DNA from: QFOX01 sp044237845
GTDB lineage: Bacteria; Pseudomonadota; Alphaproteobacteria; Rickettsiales; UBA3002
Length of the DNA stretch: 64,000 nt
Reading direction: 5' to 3'
Assembly (NCBI GenBank): GCA_044237845.1
Contig: JBIIEL010000002.1
Location: 1-64,000, forward strand
Shown here: piece by piece, positions 50,914 to 59,134 of the stretch
How positions within the stretch are numbered: the first letter of the stretch is position 1
How the letters are laid out: each line of letters opens with the position of its first letter
Program-made: the position numbers and the translations under genes
The notes under the pieces: generated by a model
Told to the model about the DNA's origin: nothing
What the model saw: the letters and a program-made list of their open reading frames with translations, nothing else
Database searches by the model: none

Positions 50914-51450
50914 ATGACCATGAAAACACAACGAAGACTCATCCTCATCCGCCATGCCAAGGCGGTGGAAGACGATATGGGCGGTGACCATACGCGCCCG
51001 CTGAATGCCCGCGGGGTGGCGGATGCTGCGGCGCTGGGAGCGTGGCTTGCCGAGCAGGGGGTGATGGCGGATGCGGTTTTGTGCTCCACCGCGACGCGCA
51101 CGCGCGAAACACTCGAAATTCTGGGCAATAGCCAGCCATCCGCCGCGCAGCAGGGGAAAGTACGCTACTCCGACAAGCTTTACCTCGCCTCGGCCGCGGA
51201 TATTCTCGCGCAGATTCAGGCGGTGGACGATGCGGCGCGCACGCTGATGGTCATCGGCCATAACCCCGGCCTGCATGTGCTGCTCGCGCAGCTGACCGAG
51301 CATTATACCCACGCCGAAGACGAACAGCGCGTGACCATGAAATTCCCCACCGCCGCTTGCGCCACGCTGCGTGTCGAGGCGGATTCGTGGGCGGATGTTG
51401 CGGCGCACTCCGCGACGCTCGAGACGCTGCGCTGGAGTGTGGACGGGTAG
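50914..51450 (+). CDS. sixA: SixA-type phosphohistidine phosphatase
   Basis: 178 residues. RRLILIRHAKA holds the catalytic His of the histidine phosphatase superfamily; STATRTRETLEIL and VIGHNPGLHVLLAQLT supply the Arg and second His. SixA removes phosphate from phosphohistidine, for example on HPt or NPr proteins. Divergent from ppk with a 51-bp gap, so shared control is possible. Confidence 0.88.
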   Translation: MTMKTQRRLILIRHAKAVEDDMGGDHTRPLNARGVADAAALGAWLAEQGVMADAVLCSTATRTRETLEILGNSQPSAAQQGKVRYSDKLYLASAADILAQIQAVDDAARTLMVIGHNPGLHVLLAQLTEHYTHAEDEQRVTMKFPTAACATLRVEADSWADVAAHSATLETLRWSVDG

Positions 51451-51456
51451 CAGGCA

Positions 51457-51489
51457 AAAAAAAGTCCGCCTACGAGAGACGGACTTTTA
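51457..51489. terminator. bidirectional intrinsic terminator
   Basis: AAAAAGTCCG pairs with CGGACTTTT. The A-run and T-run let it serve both sixA and the minus-strand gene at 51510. Confidence 0.8.
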
Positions 51490-51509
51490 ATGCTGGGCGG
51501 TGTGTGTGC

Positions 51510-51707
51510 CTATAGATCCAGCGGCCCCATTTTTCTGTAGCGATATACAGAAAAAGCGAAGACGGCATAGATCAGGAAGTCAAACCACCTAAGGTGGATA
51601 ACTTCCGATGTTAGCATGTGGAGGCCTCGTATCAGCGTCCACAATACACCAATGATAATCCCAACCTCCCAAAAGGCTTTCAGGACTATCCCGATGAATT
51701 TATTCAT
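51510..51707 (-). CDS. small membrane protein, Pho-like regulon member
   Basis: 65 residues, unknown. Two hydrophobic stretches (FWEVGIIIGVLWTLI and FLIYAVFAFSVY) and a short basic end (RYRKMGPLDL). No Shine-Dalgarno; AT-rich leader of about 110 nt from the Pho-like promoter at 51824-51871. Ends in a shared terminator with sixA. Confidence 0.6.
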   Translation of the reverse strand: MNKFIGIVLKAFWEVGIIIGVLWTLIRGLHMLTSEVIHLRWFDFLIYAVFAFSVYRYRKMGPLDL

Positions 51708-51823
51708 AGTATAAAATTTATAAATTACAAATCTTTAGGCCCTTGCGGGAGAAAATGCGAGCACCGCATCAGGTGATCTATAGGTTTAAGTATACGTATA
51801 TAAATAAACCGATAAACGAAGTG

Positions 51824-51871
51824 ATCCTAGCACCAAACCCGCGCGCTGTTTGTGACAATTCTGTGAAGATT
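51824..51871 (-). promoter_or_regulatory. Pho-box-like promoter (site 7)
   Basis: On the minus strand TCTTCACAGAATTGTCACA, 21 nt, TAGGAT. Directs the small membrane protein gene ending at 51510. Confidence 0.65.
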
Positions 51872-51907
51872 ATCCATGCGGATGAAATTCCACGTAAATC
51901 TGCCAAC

Positions 51908-51935
51908 TAAGCACTAGGCACAAGGCACTCCCCAC
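51908..51935. repeat. heptanucleotide repeats before the ABC gene
   Basis: TAAGCAC TAGGCAC, then AAGGCAC TCCCCAC: four degenerate seven-base units ending 15 nt before the ABC ATPase start. Confidence 0.55.
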
Positions 51936-51950
51936 TGCTATATACCCGCC

Positions 51951-52880
51951 ATGACCGACGCTGCTATCGACATCCGCAACCTCACCAAAACCTATCGCGA
52001 CCGCAAAACGGGCGAGACGAAGGCGGCGCTGCATGGCGTTGACCTCACCATCCCGCGCGGCTCGTTCTTTGGGCTGCTGGGGCCGAACGGGGCAGGGAAA
52101 TCCACCCTCATCAACATCATGGCGGGCACGGTGCTCAAGAGCGGCGGCAGTGTGCTCATCAACGGGCATGACATTGATACGTCGCGCAAGGCTGCAAGCC
52201 TTTCCATCGGTGTGGTGCCGCAGGAGCTGGTGCTCGATACGTTTTTCACCGTGCGTCAGGCGCTCGAAATCACGGCGGGCTATTACGGGATTCCGAAAAC
52301 GCAGCGACGCACGGATGAAATCATCGACGCGATGGGGCTGCGCGACAAGGCGGATTCGCCGAGCCGCAGGCTCTCGGGCGGTATGCGGCGGCGCTTGTTG
52401 ATCGGCAAGGCGCTGGTGCATACGCCGCCGGTGCTGATTCTGGATGAGCCAACGGCTGGGGTGGATGTGGAGCTGCGCCGTTCTCTGTGGGAGTATGTGC
52501 GCAAGTTAAATGCGGCGGGCACGACGATTCTGCTCACCACCCATTACCTCGAAGAAGCCGAGGAACTCTGCGACGAAATCGCGATCATTCATAAGGGCAA
52601 CATCATCGCCCGCGACCGCAAAGACACGCTGATGAATGGGGTGGATAGCAAGCAGGTGATCTTCACGCTGGATGCGCCGCTTGCGGAAATTCCGCCGGCA
52701 CTCGCGGCGTTGCAAGCGACGCTCAGCAACGGCAAACTGGTGGTGAAATACCAGCCGAGCCAGGCGCATATCGGCGATATTCTGGCGCGCGTGGCCGCCG
52801 CTGGCCTCACCATCCGCGATCTTTCCACCAAGGAAGTCGACCTTGAGGATTTATTCGTGGCGATGACGAGTGCGGCTTAA
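51951..52880 (+). CDS. ABC transporter ATP-binding protein (ABC-2 exporter type)
   Basis: 309 residues. Walker A GLLGPNGAGKSTLI, signature RRLSGGMRRRLLIG, Walker B VLILDEPTAGVD, then a C-terminal domain. Closest to YadG/drug-export ATPases. The usual permease (YadH type) is not next to it; the following gene, mreB, is convergent, so this ATPase is an orphan or its permease lies elsewhere. Start near a heptad tract, without a clear Shine-Dalgarno. Confidence 0.88.
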   Translation: MTDAAIDIRNLTKTYRDRKTGETKAALHGVDLTIPRGSFFGLLGPNGAGKSTLINIMAGTVLKSGGSVLINGHDIDTSRKAASLSIGVVPQELVLDTFFTVRQALEITAGYYGIPKTQRRTDEIIDAMGLRDKADSPSRRLSGGMRRRLLIGKALVHTPPVLILDEPTAGVDVELRRSLWEYVRKLNAAGTTILLTTHYLEEAEELCDEIAIIHKGNIIARDRKDTLMNGVDSKQVIFTLDAPLAEIPPALAALQATLSNGKLVVKYQPSQAHIGDILARVAAAGLTIRDLSTKEVDLEDLFVAMTSAA

Positions 52881-52888
52881 GGTGGTTG

Positions 52889-53062
52889 TCCCCCTCACCC
52901 AGCTCCGGCTAAGCGCTAAAGCACTAAGCCTGCGCAACCCTCTCCCCCTATAGGAGGGGGCGAGGGGATAAACTACTGCCGTCCGTTAGCGCCGCCGCAA
53001 GGACGGCAGCTTCGACCAACCCATGTCAAAGTACACTGAGCGTAGCGAAGGACTTTGACATG
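52889..53062. repeat. three tandem palindromes between the ABC gene and mreB
   Basis: 52889-52967: CCCCTCACCC ... CCCTCTCCCC with TATAGGAGGGGGCGAGGGG. 52976-53009: CTGCCGTCC/GGACGGCAG. 53022-53062: CATGTCAAAGT/ACTTTGACATG around CACTGAGCGTAGCGAAG. Different sequence families packed in one convergent gap; they may serve as terminators. Confidence 0.65.
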
Positions 53063-53068
53063 AAAAAA

Positions 53069-54115
53069 CTACTCCTGCTTAAACAGCACATGCTTGAACA
53101 CATCGAGATGCTCGAGCACGCGGCCGGTGCCGACGGCGACGCAGGAGAGTGCGTCCTCTGCCACGAACACAGGTAGCCCCGTGGCGTGGCTCAACACCAT
53201 GTCGAGATGGGTGAGCAGCGAGCCGCCGCCGGACATGACAATGCCCTTATCGACAATATCCGCCGAGAGTTCCGGCGGCGTGGATTCGAGCGCGACTTTC
53301 ACCGCCTCGATGATCTGGTGCACGGGTTCGGCCAGCGCTTCGGCAATTTGCGCCTCACTCAGCACCAGCTCCTTCGGCACGCCGCCGACCAGATCGCGCC
53401 CCTTAATTTCAATCAGCTTGCCGTGCCCTTCGATCGGTGCACAGGCTGCGCCGATCTCTTTTTTGATGCGCTCCGCCGTCGTCTCGCCGATCAGCACGTT
53501 GTGGTAGCGGCGAATGTAATTAATGATGGCTTCGTCCATTTTGTCGCCGCCGACGCGCGCGCTGCGGGCATAGACAATGCCGCCGAGTGACAGCACCGCG
53601 ACCTCCGTCGTGCCACCGCCGATATCGACAATCATGCTGCCGGTTGGCTCCGACACAGGCAGGGACGCGCCAATCGCCGCCGCGACGGGTTCCTCGATGA
53701 GGTAGACATCACGTGCGCCAGCGGCTTCCGCCGATTGCTGAATGGCGCGCCGCTCCACCGGTGTGGAGCCCGCAGGCACGCAGATGACAATCAGCGGACC
53801 GCTGAAGCTTTTGCGGTTATGCACGCGGTGAATGAAATATTTGATCATCTCCTCCGCCGCGCGGAAGTCGGCAATCACCCCGTCTTTCAGCGGGCGGATG
53901 GCCTCGATTTTCTCGGGCGTGCGGCCGAGCATCATCTTCGCTTCGTTGCCGAACGCATAGGGCACCATGCGGCCATTTTCCTGCCGCAGCGCGACGACGG
54001 ACGGCTCGTTCAGCACCACGCCCTTGCCCTTCACATAGACCAGCGTGTTGGCCGTGCCGAGGTCGATCGCCATGTCTTCCGACGCCATGCCAAATAATTT
54101 TGCGAGTCCGAACAT
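53069..54115 (-). CDS. mreB: rod shape-determining protein MreB
   Basis: 348 residues, standard. Actin-like motifs: phosphate 1 AIDLGTANTLVYVKGKG, phosphate 2 MIVDIGGGTTEVAV, and KGIVMSGGGSLLTHLD. It forms membrane-bound filaments that guide wall synthesis, so the cell is probably rod-shaped. mreC does not follow, unlike in most proteobacteria. The start codon lies 1 nt from a heptad repeat tract and has no clear Shine-Dalgarno. Confidence 0.95.
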   Translation of the reverse strand: MFGLAKLFGMASEDMAIDLGTANTLVYVKGKGVVLNEPSVVALRQENGRMVPYAFGNEAKMMLGRTPEKIEAIRPLKDGVIADFRAAEEMIKYFIHRVHNRKSFSGPLIVICVPAGSTPVERRAIQQSAEAAGARDVYLIEEPVAAAIGASLPVSEPTGSMIVDIGGGTTEVAVLSLGGIVYARSARVGGDKMDEAIINYIRRYHNVLIGETTAERIKKEIGAACAPIEGHGKLIEIKGRDLVGGVPKELVLSEAQIAEALAEPVHQIIEAVKVALESTPPELSADIVDKGIVMSGGGSLLTHLDMVLSHATGLPVFVAEDALSCVAVGTGRVLEHLDVFKHVLFKQE

Positions 54116-54116
54116 C

Positions 54117-54165
54117 AGGTTCCAGGTTCCGGGTTTCAGGGGTTAGGTTTCAGGTTTTAGGTTTC
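54117..54165. repeat. heptanucleotide repeats at the mreB start
   Basis: Seven units in register: AGGTTCC AGGTTCC, GGGTTTC AGGGGTT, AGGTTTC AGGTTTT, AGGTTTC. The tract forms the whole mreB leader near the start and overlaps the 3' end of the GNAT gene. Confidence 0.75.
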
Positions 54166-54672
54166 GCTGGCAGTGGGGAGATTGTCAATGGGCGGGTGTG
54201 GATGTTTTAGCAATTGTTTTGAAAACAAGATCTGCACGCGCGGCCCATCATGCCGAGTGCCAATAATGTCGAATCCCTCTTTTAGATTTAGCCGCATCAT
54301 TGGTTTATATGCATTGTTAGAGCGGGTGGTGATATAGGTATAACCTTGCGAGAGCGCCCACTCATGCTGATTGCGAAGAAGTTGCGTCGCAATACCTTGG
54401 TTACGAAACGCCGGGTGCACACCGCCCACCCATGAAAAGAAAGAATCGGGCTTTTCTTCATACCCTATTTTGTATCCTACCCATGCTGCATTTGAAGCGT
54501 CGCCATCACGCACAAAATGCACCTGTAAGTTAGACGTTGCAAAAGCGTTTATTTTTTCGATGTAATCGCTGGGCAATTCGCGCTCCGGATACATAGCGGC
54601 GCGCAAACTACACAAAGCATCCGCCATCGCTTTGGTAAGCGCTCCGGAATATGTTTCATAAATAATCTTCAT
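54157..54672 (-). CDS. GNAT-family N-acetyltransferase
   Basis: 171 residues. GGVHPAFRNQGIATQLLRNQ is the acetyl-CoA-binding motif A (R/QxxGxG/A) and MRLNLKEGFDIIG the late strand of GNAT enzymes. The substrate is unknown. The last residues (NLPTASET) come from DNA that runs into heptad repeats, so the C-terminus may be variable between strains. Confidence 0.8.
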   Translation of the reverse strand: MKIIYETYSGALTKAMADALCSLRAAMYPERELPSDYIEKINAFATSNLQVHFVRDGDASNAAWVGYKIGYEEKPDSFFSWVGGVHPAFRNQGIATQLLRNQHEWALSQGYTYITTRSNNAYKPMMRLNLKEGFDIIGTRHDGPRVQILFSKQLLKHPHPPIDNLPTASET

Positions 54673-54754
54673 CGGCGCATTTTTTGCACACCCAACAGAA
54701 TTTGGCTAGTGCTTCGACGGTTTCGCCGGGGTGACAACCGAGTGTGGCGCATCC

Positions 54755-56290
54755 CTACGCGCTCATCACACTGGTGCGTTGGGTGAAGCGTTCGAGCTTG
54801 TTCAGCGCGTTGATGTAGGCCTTCGCGCTGGCGACGAGGGAATCCACATCCGCGCCGAGGCCGGTGACGAGTTTGCCCTCACGCTCGAGCCGCACAGACA
54901 CCTCGGCTTGCGCATCCGTGCCGCGGGTGACGGCATGCACCTGATAGAGTTTCAGCTCCGTGTCGGACGTGCCGGGAACGAGCGCGCGGATGGCGCGGAA
55001 GGTGGCATCCACCGGCCCGTTGCCCTCGGCGAGGGTGCGCTGGGTCGTGCCGTCGACGGTCATCTCAAGCCGTGCCATTTGCGCACCGACGGAACCGCAG
55101 CTGACATAGAGCGAGGTGAAGCCGTAGCGGTCGTCTGGCGCGTCGGTGTCGAGCAGCGCGAGGATGTCCTCGTCGAAAATTTCTTTCTTTTTGTCGGCGA
55201 GGGTTTTGAAACGCACGAACGCGTCTTCCAGTTGGTTGTCGCCAAGGCGAATGCCAAGCTCGGAGAGTTTATCCTTGAACGCCGCGCGGCCGGAATGCTT
55301 GCCCATGACGAGGTTGGTTTTGCTCACGCCGACCGATTCCGGCGTCATGATTTCATAGGTGTCGCGGTTCTTCAGCATGCCGTCCTGATGGATGCCGGAC
55401 TCGTGCGCGAACGCATTGGCGCCCACAATCGCCTTGTTCACCTGCACCGCTTGCCCGGTGACCTGCGTGACGAGGCGGCTCGCGCGCATCAGATGTTCGG
55501 TCTTGATGTTGCAGTCGAGCTTAAACACATCCCGCCGCACTTTGAGCGCCATGACGACTTCTTCGAGGCTGGTATTGCCCGCGCGCTCACCAATGCCGTT
55601 GATGGTGCACTCGATCTGCCGCGCGCCCGCACTCGCCGCCGCGAGCGAGTTGGCCGTAGCGAGGCCGAGATCGTTCTGTCCGTGGAAACTAAAGATAGCC
55701 TTGTCGGCGTTTTTGCCGGCGCCCATCACGTTCGTGAACATATGTGAAATGGTGCGTGGCGTGCCATAGCCCACCGTGTCCGGCAGGTTGATGGTGGTCG
55801 CCCCGGCGGCGATGGCGACTTCCACCGCGCGGATGAGAAACTCGGTTTCGGTGCGGGTCGCGTCCATTGCGCTCCACTCCACATCGTCGGTGAAGTTGCG
55901 GGCGAGGGTGACGGCGTTTTTGATGACCTCGAGCGCTTCGTCCTGCGAGATTTTGAATTGGTGGGTGAGGTGAATTTCACTCGTCGACATGAAGGTGTGG
56001 ATGCGGCGGCGCTTGGCGGGTTTCAGCGCTTCGGCGGCGCGGCGGATATCGGCTTCCTTCGCGCGGGCGAGGGAGCAGACCACCGCGTTTTTGCATTGCT
56101 CGGCAATCGCTTTCACGGACTCGAAATCGCCATCGCTCGCCATGGCGAACCCGGCCTCGATCACGTCGACCCCCATGCCATCGAGCACTTCGGCGACGAG
56201 GAGTTTTTCCTCGCGCGTCATGCTCATGCCCGGCGACTGCTCGCCATCGCGCAAGGTGGTGTCGAAAATGATGATGCGGTTGCTGGTCAT
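54755..56290 (-). CDS. leuA: 2-isopropylmalate synthase
   Basis: 511 residues. FDTTLRDGEQSPGMSM carries the metal Asp, NGIGERAGNTSLEEVVMAL the conserved active-site region, and the C-terminal LeuA regulatory domain starts around residue 390. It condenses acetyl-CoA with 2-oxoisovalerate. The metal-binding H-x-H motif reads FHGQNDLGLA, with Gln for the second His. AAGGGAG precedes the start. Downstream of serB, 22 nt away. Confidence 0.93.
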   Translation of the reverse strand: MTSNRIIIFDTTLRDGEQSPGMSMTREEKLLVAEVLDGMGVDVIEAGFAMASDGDFESVKAIAEQCKNAVVCSLARAKEADIRRAAEALKPAKRRRIHTFMSTSEIHLTHQFKISQDEALEVIKNAVTLARNFTDDVEWSAMDATRTETEFLIRAVEVAIAAGATTINLPDTVGYGTPRTISHMFTNVMGAGKNADKAIFSFHGQNDLGLATANSLAAASAGARQIECTINGIGERAGNTSLEEVVMALKVRRDVFKLDCNIKTEHLMRASRLVTQVTGQAVQVNKAIVGANAFAHESGIHQDGMLKNRDTYEIMTPESVGVSKTNLVMGKHSGRAAFKDKLSELGIRLGDNQLEDAFVRFKTLADKKKEIFDEDILALLDTDAPDDRYGFTSLYVSCGSVGAQMARLEMTVDGTTQRTLAEGNGPVDATFRAIRALVPGTSDTELKLYQVHAVTRGTDAQAEVSVRLEREGKLVTGLGADVDSLVASAKAYINALNKLERFTQRTSVMSA

Positions 56291-56312
56291 AGGATTCTCC
56301 CTTACAGAATTG

Positions 56313-57200
56313 CTAGCCTATCCACTCCGTCTGCGCAATGCCCATGGCGTAGAGCAGGCTGGTGAGGTCGGTGTGGCGTAGCGCGGCATGGGCGCCGGCG
56401 GCGACAACGGGTTTGGCGTGATAGGCCACGCCGAGCCCGGCGGTTTGTAGCATGGGTAGGTCGTTCGCGCCATCCCCCACCGCGAGTGTGGCCGAAAGCG
56501 GAATGCGCTGCTGTGCGGCTGTTGCCATCAGCGTTTGGCGTTTGGAATTTTTGTCGAGAATGGGCTGTGCGACTTCGCCGGTTAACGCGCCGTTTTCCAG
56601 CAGTAATTCATTGGCCTGCTGCCCATCGAACCCGAGCGCGGCGGCGACGCGGCTTGTGAAAAACGTGAAGCCACCGGAGACCAGCAGCGTTTTCACACCG
56701 CGATGGCGCAGGGTGGAAAGCAGCGTTTTCGCGCCCGGCATCAGGCGGATGCGCGTGTCATACACATGTTGCAGTTCGGCGACGGGCAGGCCCTTCAGCA
56801 GCGCCACCCGCTCGGTCAGCGCGGCAGCGAAATCGAGCTCCCCACGCATTGCGCGCTCGGTGATCGCGGCGACGTGCGAACGCAGCCCCACGGATTCGGC
56901 GAGTTCATCAATACATTCCTGTTCGATCATGGTTGAATCCATGTCGGAAATGAACAGGCGCTTGTCACGCGTGGCCACTTTCTGCAGCACGAAATCAATG
57001 GCTTGTTGGTCGGCGAGCCTGTGTATAACGTCGAGCGCCTCGCCCGCTGGGGGGTGTTCGAGCAGCAGGTCGCAGGCGTCCTCCGACAGCCAGACGGTGC
57101 GAAGCGGGTTGAGCTTGGCGCGCAACTGGCCTAGAAGTTCGGCACGCGCGCGCAATTTTACGGCAGTCGGCGGCGCAATAAGGGTCAACACATGGTGCAT
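56313..57200 (-). CDS. serB: phosphoserine phosphatase
   Basis: 295 residues from MHHVLTLIAPPTAVKL. HAD motifs: FISDMDSTMIEQECIDELA with the nucleophile Asp, LLVSGGFTFF, and AVGDGANDLPML. It makes serine from phosphoserine. The start codon is face to face with that of miaA: the two divergent genes share nine bases. It likely forms an operon with leuA. Confidence 0.93.
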   Translation of the reverse strand: MHHVLTLIAPPTAVKLRARAELLGQLRAKLNPLRTVWLSEDACDLLLEHPPAGEALDVIHRLADQQAIDFVLQKVATRDKRLFISDMDSTMIEQECIDELAESVGLRSHVAAITERAMRGELDFAAALTERVALLKGLPVAELQHVYDTRIRLMPGAKTLLSTLRHRGVKTLLVSGGFTFFTSRVAAALGFDGQQANELLLENGALTGEVAQPILDKNSKRQTLMATAAQQRIPLSATLAVGDGANDLPMLQTAGLGVAYHAKPVVAAGAHAALRHTDLTSLLYAMGIAQTEWIG

Positions 57201-58079
57201 AGAATCGCAGTCCTGATGGGGCCAACCGGCTCGGGCAAGTCGGCCATGGCTTTGGCGATAGCACGCACGCGCCCCACTGTCATCATCAATGCCGATGCGA
57301 TGCAGATGGTGCGTGCGCTGCGGGTGCTGAGCGCGAGGCCGAGCGAGGACGAGGAGGCGGCGGCCGAACACGCGCTTTATGGCGTGCTGGCAGCCGATGC
57401 GCCGACTTCTGTAGCGTTATGGCTCAAGCTGGTGGAGCCGGTGATTGCCCGCGCGTGGGCGGAGGGAAAGCTGCCGCTGCTCGTGGGCGGAACGGGCATG
57501 TATGTGAAGGCGCTGATGGAGGGGTTGGCCACTGTGCCGCCGATTCCGCCGGAGGTGCGGGCGCGGGTGCGGGCGGTGGCGCGCGAGGAACTGCACAGCC
57601 TGCTTGCCGCCAAAGACCCGGGGATGGCGGCGCAGCTGAAACCCGGGGACACGCAACGGCTGCTGCGCGCGCTGGAGGTGGTGGAGGCCACCGGCATCAG
57701 CCTCGCCATTTGGCAAAAACAAGCCTCAAAGCCGACATTTCCAGATGCGGAATTCACGAGCTTTTTTGTCGATATGCCCCGCGATACGGTCTACGCGAAC
57801 ATCAACCAACGTTTTGAAAAGATGATGGAAAATGGCGCCGTGGCGGAGGTAGAAGCACTACTGGCGCAAAACCTACCCGCAGACACCCCCATTCTGCGTG
57901 CCCACGGGGTGCCGGAAATTGCCGCGATGCTCGCCGGAACCATGACGCCTGCGGAGGCCATCACCCGCGCCCAGCAATATACCCGCAACTACGCCAAACG
58001 GCAGATGACCTGGATACGCAACCAGATGCCAGACGCGATTCCCGTGAAGGCGGGCAGCATACCTCCTGAAATGTCATGA
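57192..58079 (+). CDS. miaA: tRNA dimethylallyltransferase
   Basis: 295 residues. P-loop VLMGPTGSGKSAMALAIA, INADAMQMV-type DSxQ region, and PLLVGGTGMYVKALMEG; it adds dimethylallyl to A37 of tRNAs reading UNN codons. The DSxQ motif of the family reads INADAMQMVRALRVLSARPS here, with Asp-Ala-Met-Gln. Starts inside the serB start region; its stop lies within a Pho-like box. The N-terminal ATG may be replaced by the ATG eight codons on. Confidence 0.93.
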   Translation: MVHRIAVLMGPTGSGKSAMALAIARTRPTVIINADAMQMVRALRVLSARPSEDEEAAAEHALYGVLAADAPTSVALWLKLVEPVIARAWAEGKLPLLVGGTGMYVKALMEGLATVPPIPPEVRARVRAVAREELHSLLAAKDPGMAAQLKPGDTQRLLRALEVVEATGISLAIWQKQASKPTFPDAEFTSFFVDMPRDTVYANINQRFEKMMENGAVAEVEALLAQNLPADTPILRAHGVPEIAAMLAGTMTPAEAITRAQQYTRNYAKRQMTWIRNQMPDAIPVKAGSIPPEMS

Positions 58080-58116
58080 AATTGTCACATTCCTAGGGTG
58101 TTGGGTGGGGTATAGT
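58069..58116 (+). promoter_or_regulatory. Pho-box-like promoter (site 8)
   Basis: ATGTCATGAAATTGTCACA, 21 nt, TATAGT. The predicted start is the A of the ATG at 58123, a leaderless mRNA. The box overlaps the miaA stop codon. Confidence 0.65.
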
Positions 58117-58122
58117 GGGGGT

Positions 58123-59022
58123 ATGGATGATTACGAGAAACAGGATGATAGCACACCAGAAAGCGGCAGTCCCGCACTTCATGAAGTGCTGAGATGGGCG
58201 CGCGCGGGTTATCGCTGCAAAGATGAGCCGGATATTCTCTATTTGGTGTTTGATAATGAGGAAGATGCCGCAGAAGCACTTCCGGTGTTGAGCGATTATA
58301 TCCCGCCTGAAACAGAAATAGAGCAGGATACATTTGATGTGTTGTTGGATGAAGCCAGGAAAGAAATAGAGACCTATCATCTGCTGCGCTGCCCATTGCA
58401 ATCTGCACCCAAGGAGCTGCAGGAGGAAGGAGTGGCTGATTTTGAGAGTGGGGAGCCTGACCCTATTCTGCTGGCGGCGGGGGAATTGAATATGAAAATC
58501 ATCGAGGTGCAGAGCCAACAAGAGGCGCATGACAAGGTGGCTGAGTGGTTGCAGGACAATAATCTGCAGATGCTGATGTACCCCTACCGGCCTATGGCCT
58601 GCTATATCATGGAAAATGATCCTGAAGTTTTAGGGTTGATTTATTCTGCGACGGATCGTGAGCGGATGCAATTCGCCATGCGTGAATTTCAAGAAAAATA
58701 TAAGCTTGATAGGCCGCTCGAAGAAATTCCGTTTGAAGGGAATCTTTGTGGGTTTTGTTTGCCGCTGACGATTGAGGACATCGAAAATGGAGAGAAGTTT
58801 GTACCCGAAGAAGTGGATATTCTGTTGGAGGAAGGGCGCGAAGGATTGATTCCGCTGGTCGAGCATGTGAAAGATGCCAAGGATCTGATTAAAAAATTGG
58901 GGCGTGCGGAATTGGCCTCCGGCAAGGCGAATGACCGAATGGCCCCGGAGTTTGTTGTGAAATCCATCATAAAACAGGGCGGAATCCTTGACCCGGATGG
59001 CCTTGGATTTTCCTATAACTAA
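58123..59022 (+). CDS. acidic hypothetical protein, Pho-like regulon member
   Basis: 299 residues from MDDYEKQDDSTPES. Very acidic, no signal peptide or membrane helix. Segments such as PDILYLVFDNEEDAAEALPV suggest alternating strands and helices, but no family is recognised. The start follows from the -10 position; no Shine-Dalgarno is present, in line with leaderless translation. Confidence 0.6.
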   Translation: MDDYEKQDDSTPESGSPALHEVLRWARAGYRCKDEPDILYLVFDNEEDAAEALPVLSDYIPPETEIEQDTFDVLLDEARKEIETYHLLRCPLQSAPKELQEEGVADFESGEPDPILLAAGELNMKIIEVQSQQEAHDKVAEWLQDNNLQMLMYPYRPMACYIMENDPEVLGLIYSATDRERMQFAMREFQEKYKLDRPLEEIPFEGNLCGFCLPLTIEDIENGEKFVPEEVDILLEEGREGLIPLVEHVKDAKDLIKKLGRAELASGKANDRMAPEFVVKSIIKQGGILDPDGLGFSYN

Positions 59023-59028
59023 CCACCT

Positions 59029-59134
59029 AAACGAAAATCGTGCGTGCAAAAGATGGCCAGCCCCCTGTAGCCATGGCGGAAGTCTGCCGCACCAGGGTGG
59101 CGAATGTGAGCAGGGGGAAGCGGGGATTTCGTTT
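59029..59134. other. nested stem-loop element, possible structured RNA
   Basis: AAACGAAAATC pairs with GATTTCGTTT at the outside, CCCCCTG with CAGGGGG further in, and GCCA/TGGC and GCGG/CCGC inside. It lies between two convergent Pho-like regulon genes and reaches the stop of the minus-strand one. It may be a bidirectional terminator or a small RNA; no T-run is seen. Confidence 0.4.

Noticed and set aside
50863..51408. N-terminal extension of ppk by about 180 residues
   Set aside because: The extension is the antisense of sixA; PPK1 homology begins right after the ATG at 50862.
59029..59134. Bacterial SRP RNA
   Set aside because: The conserved SRP core (GGAAG with the AGCA side) is not present, only general stem-loops.
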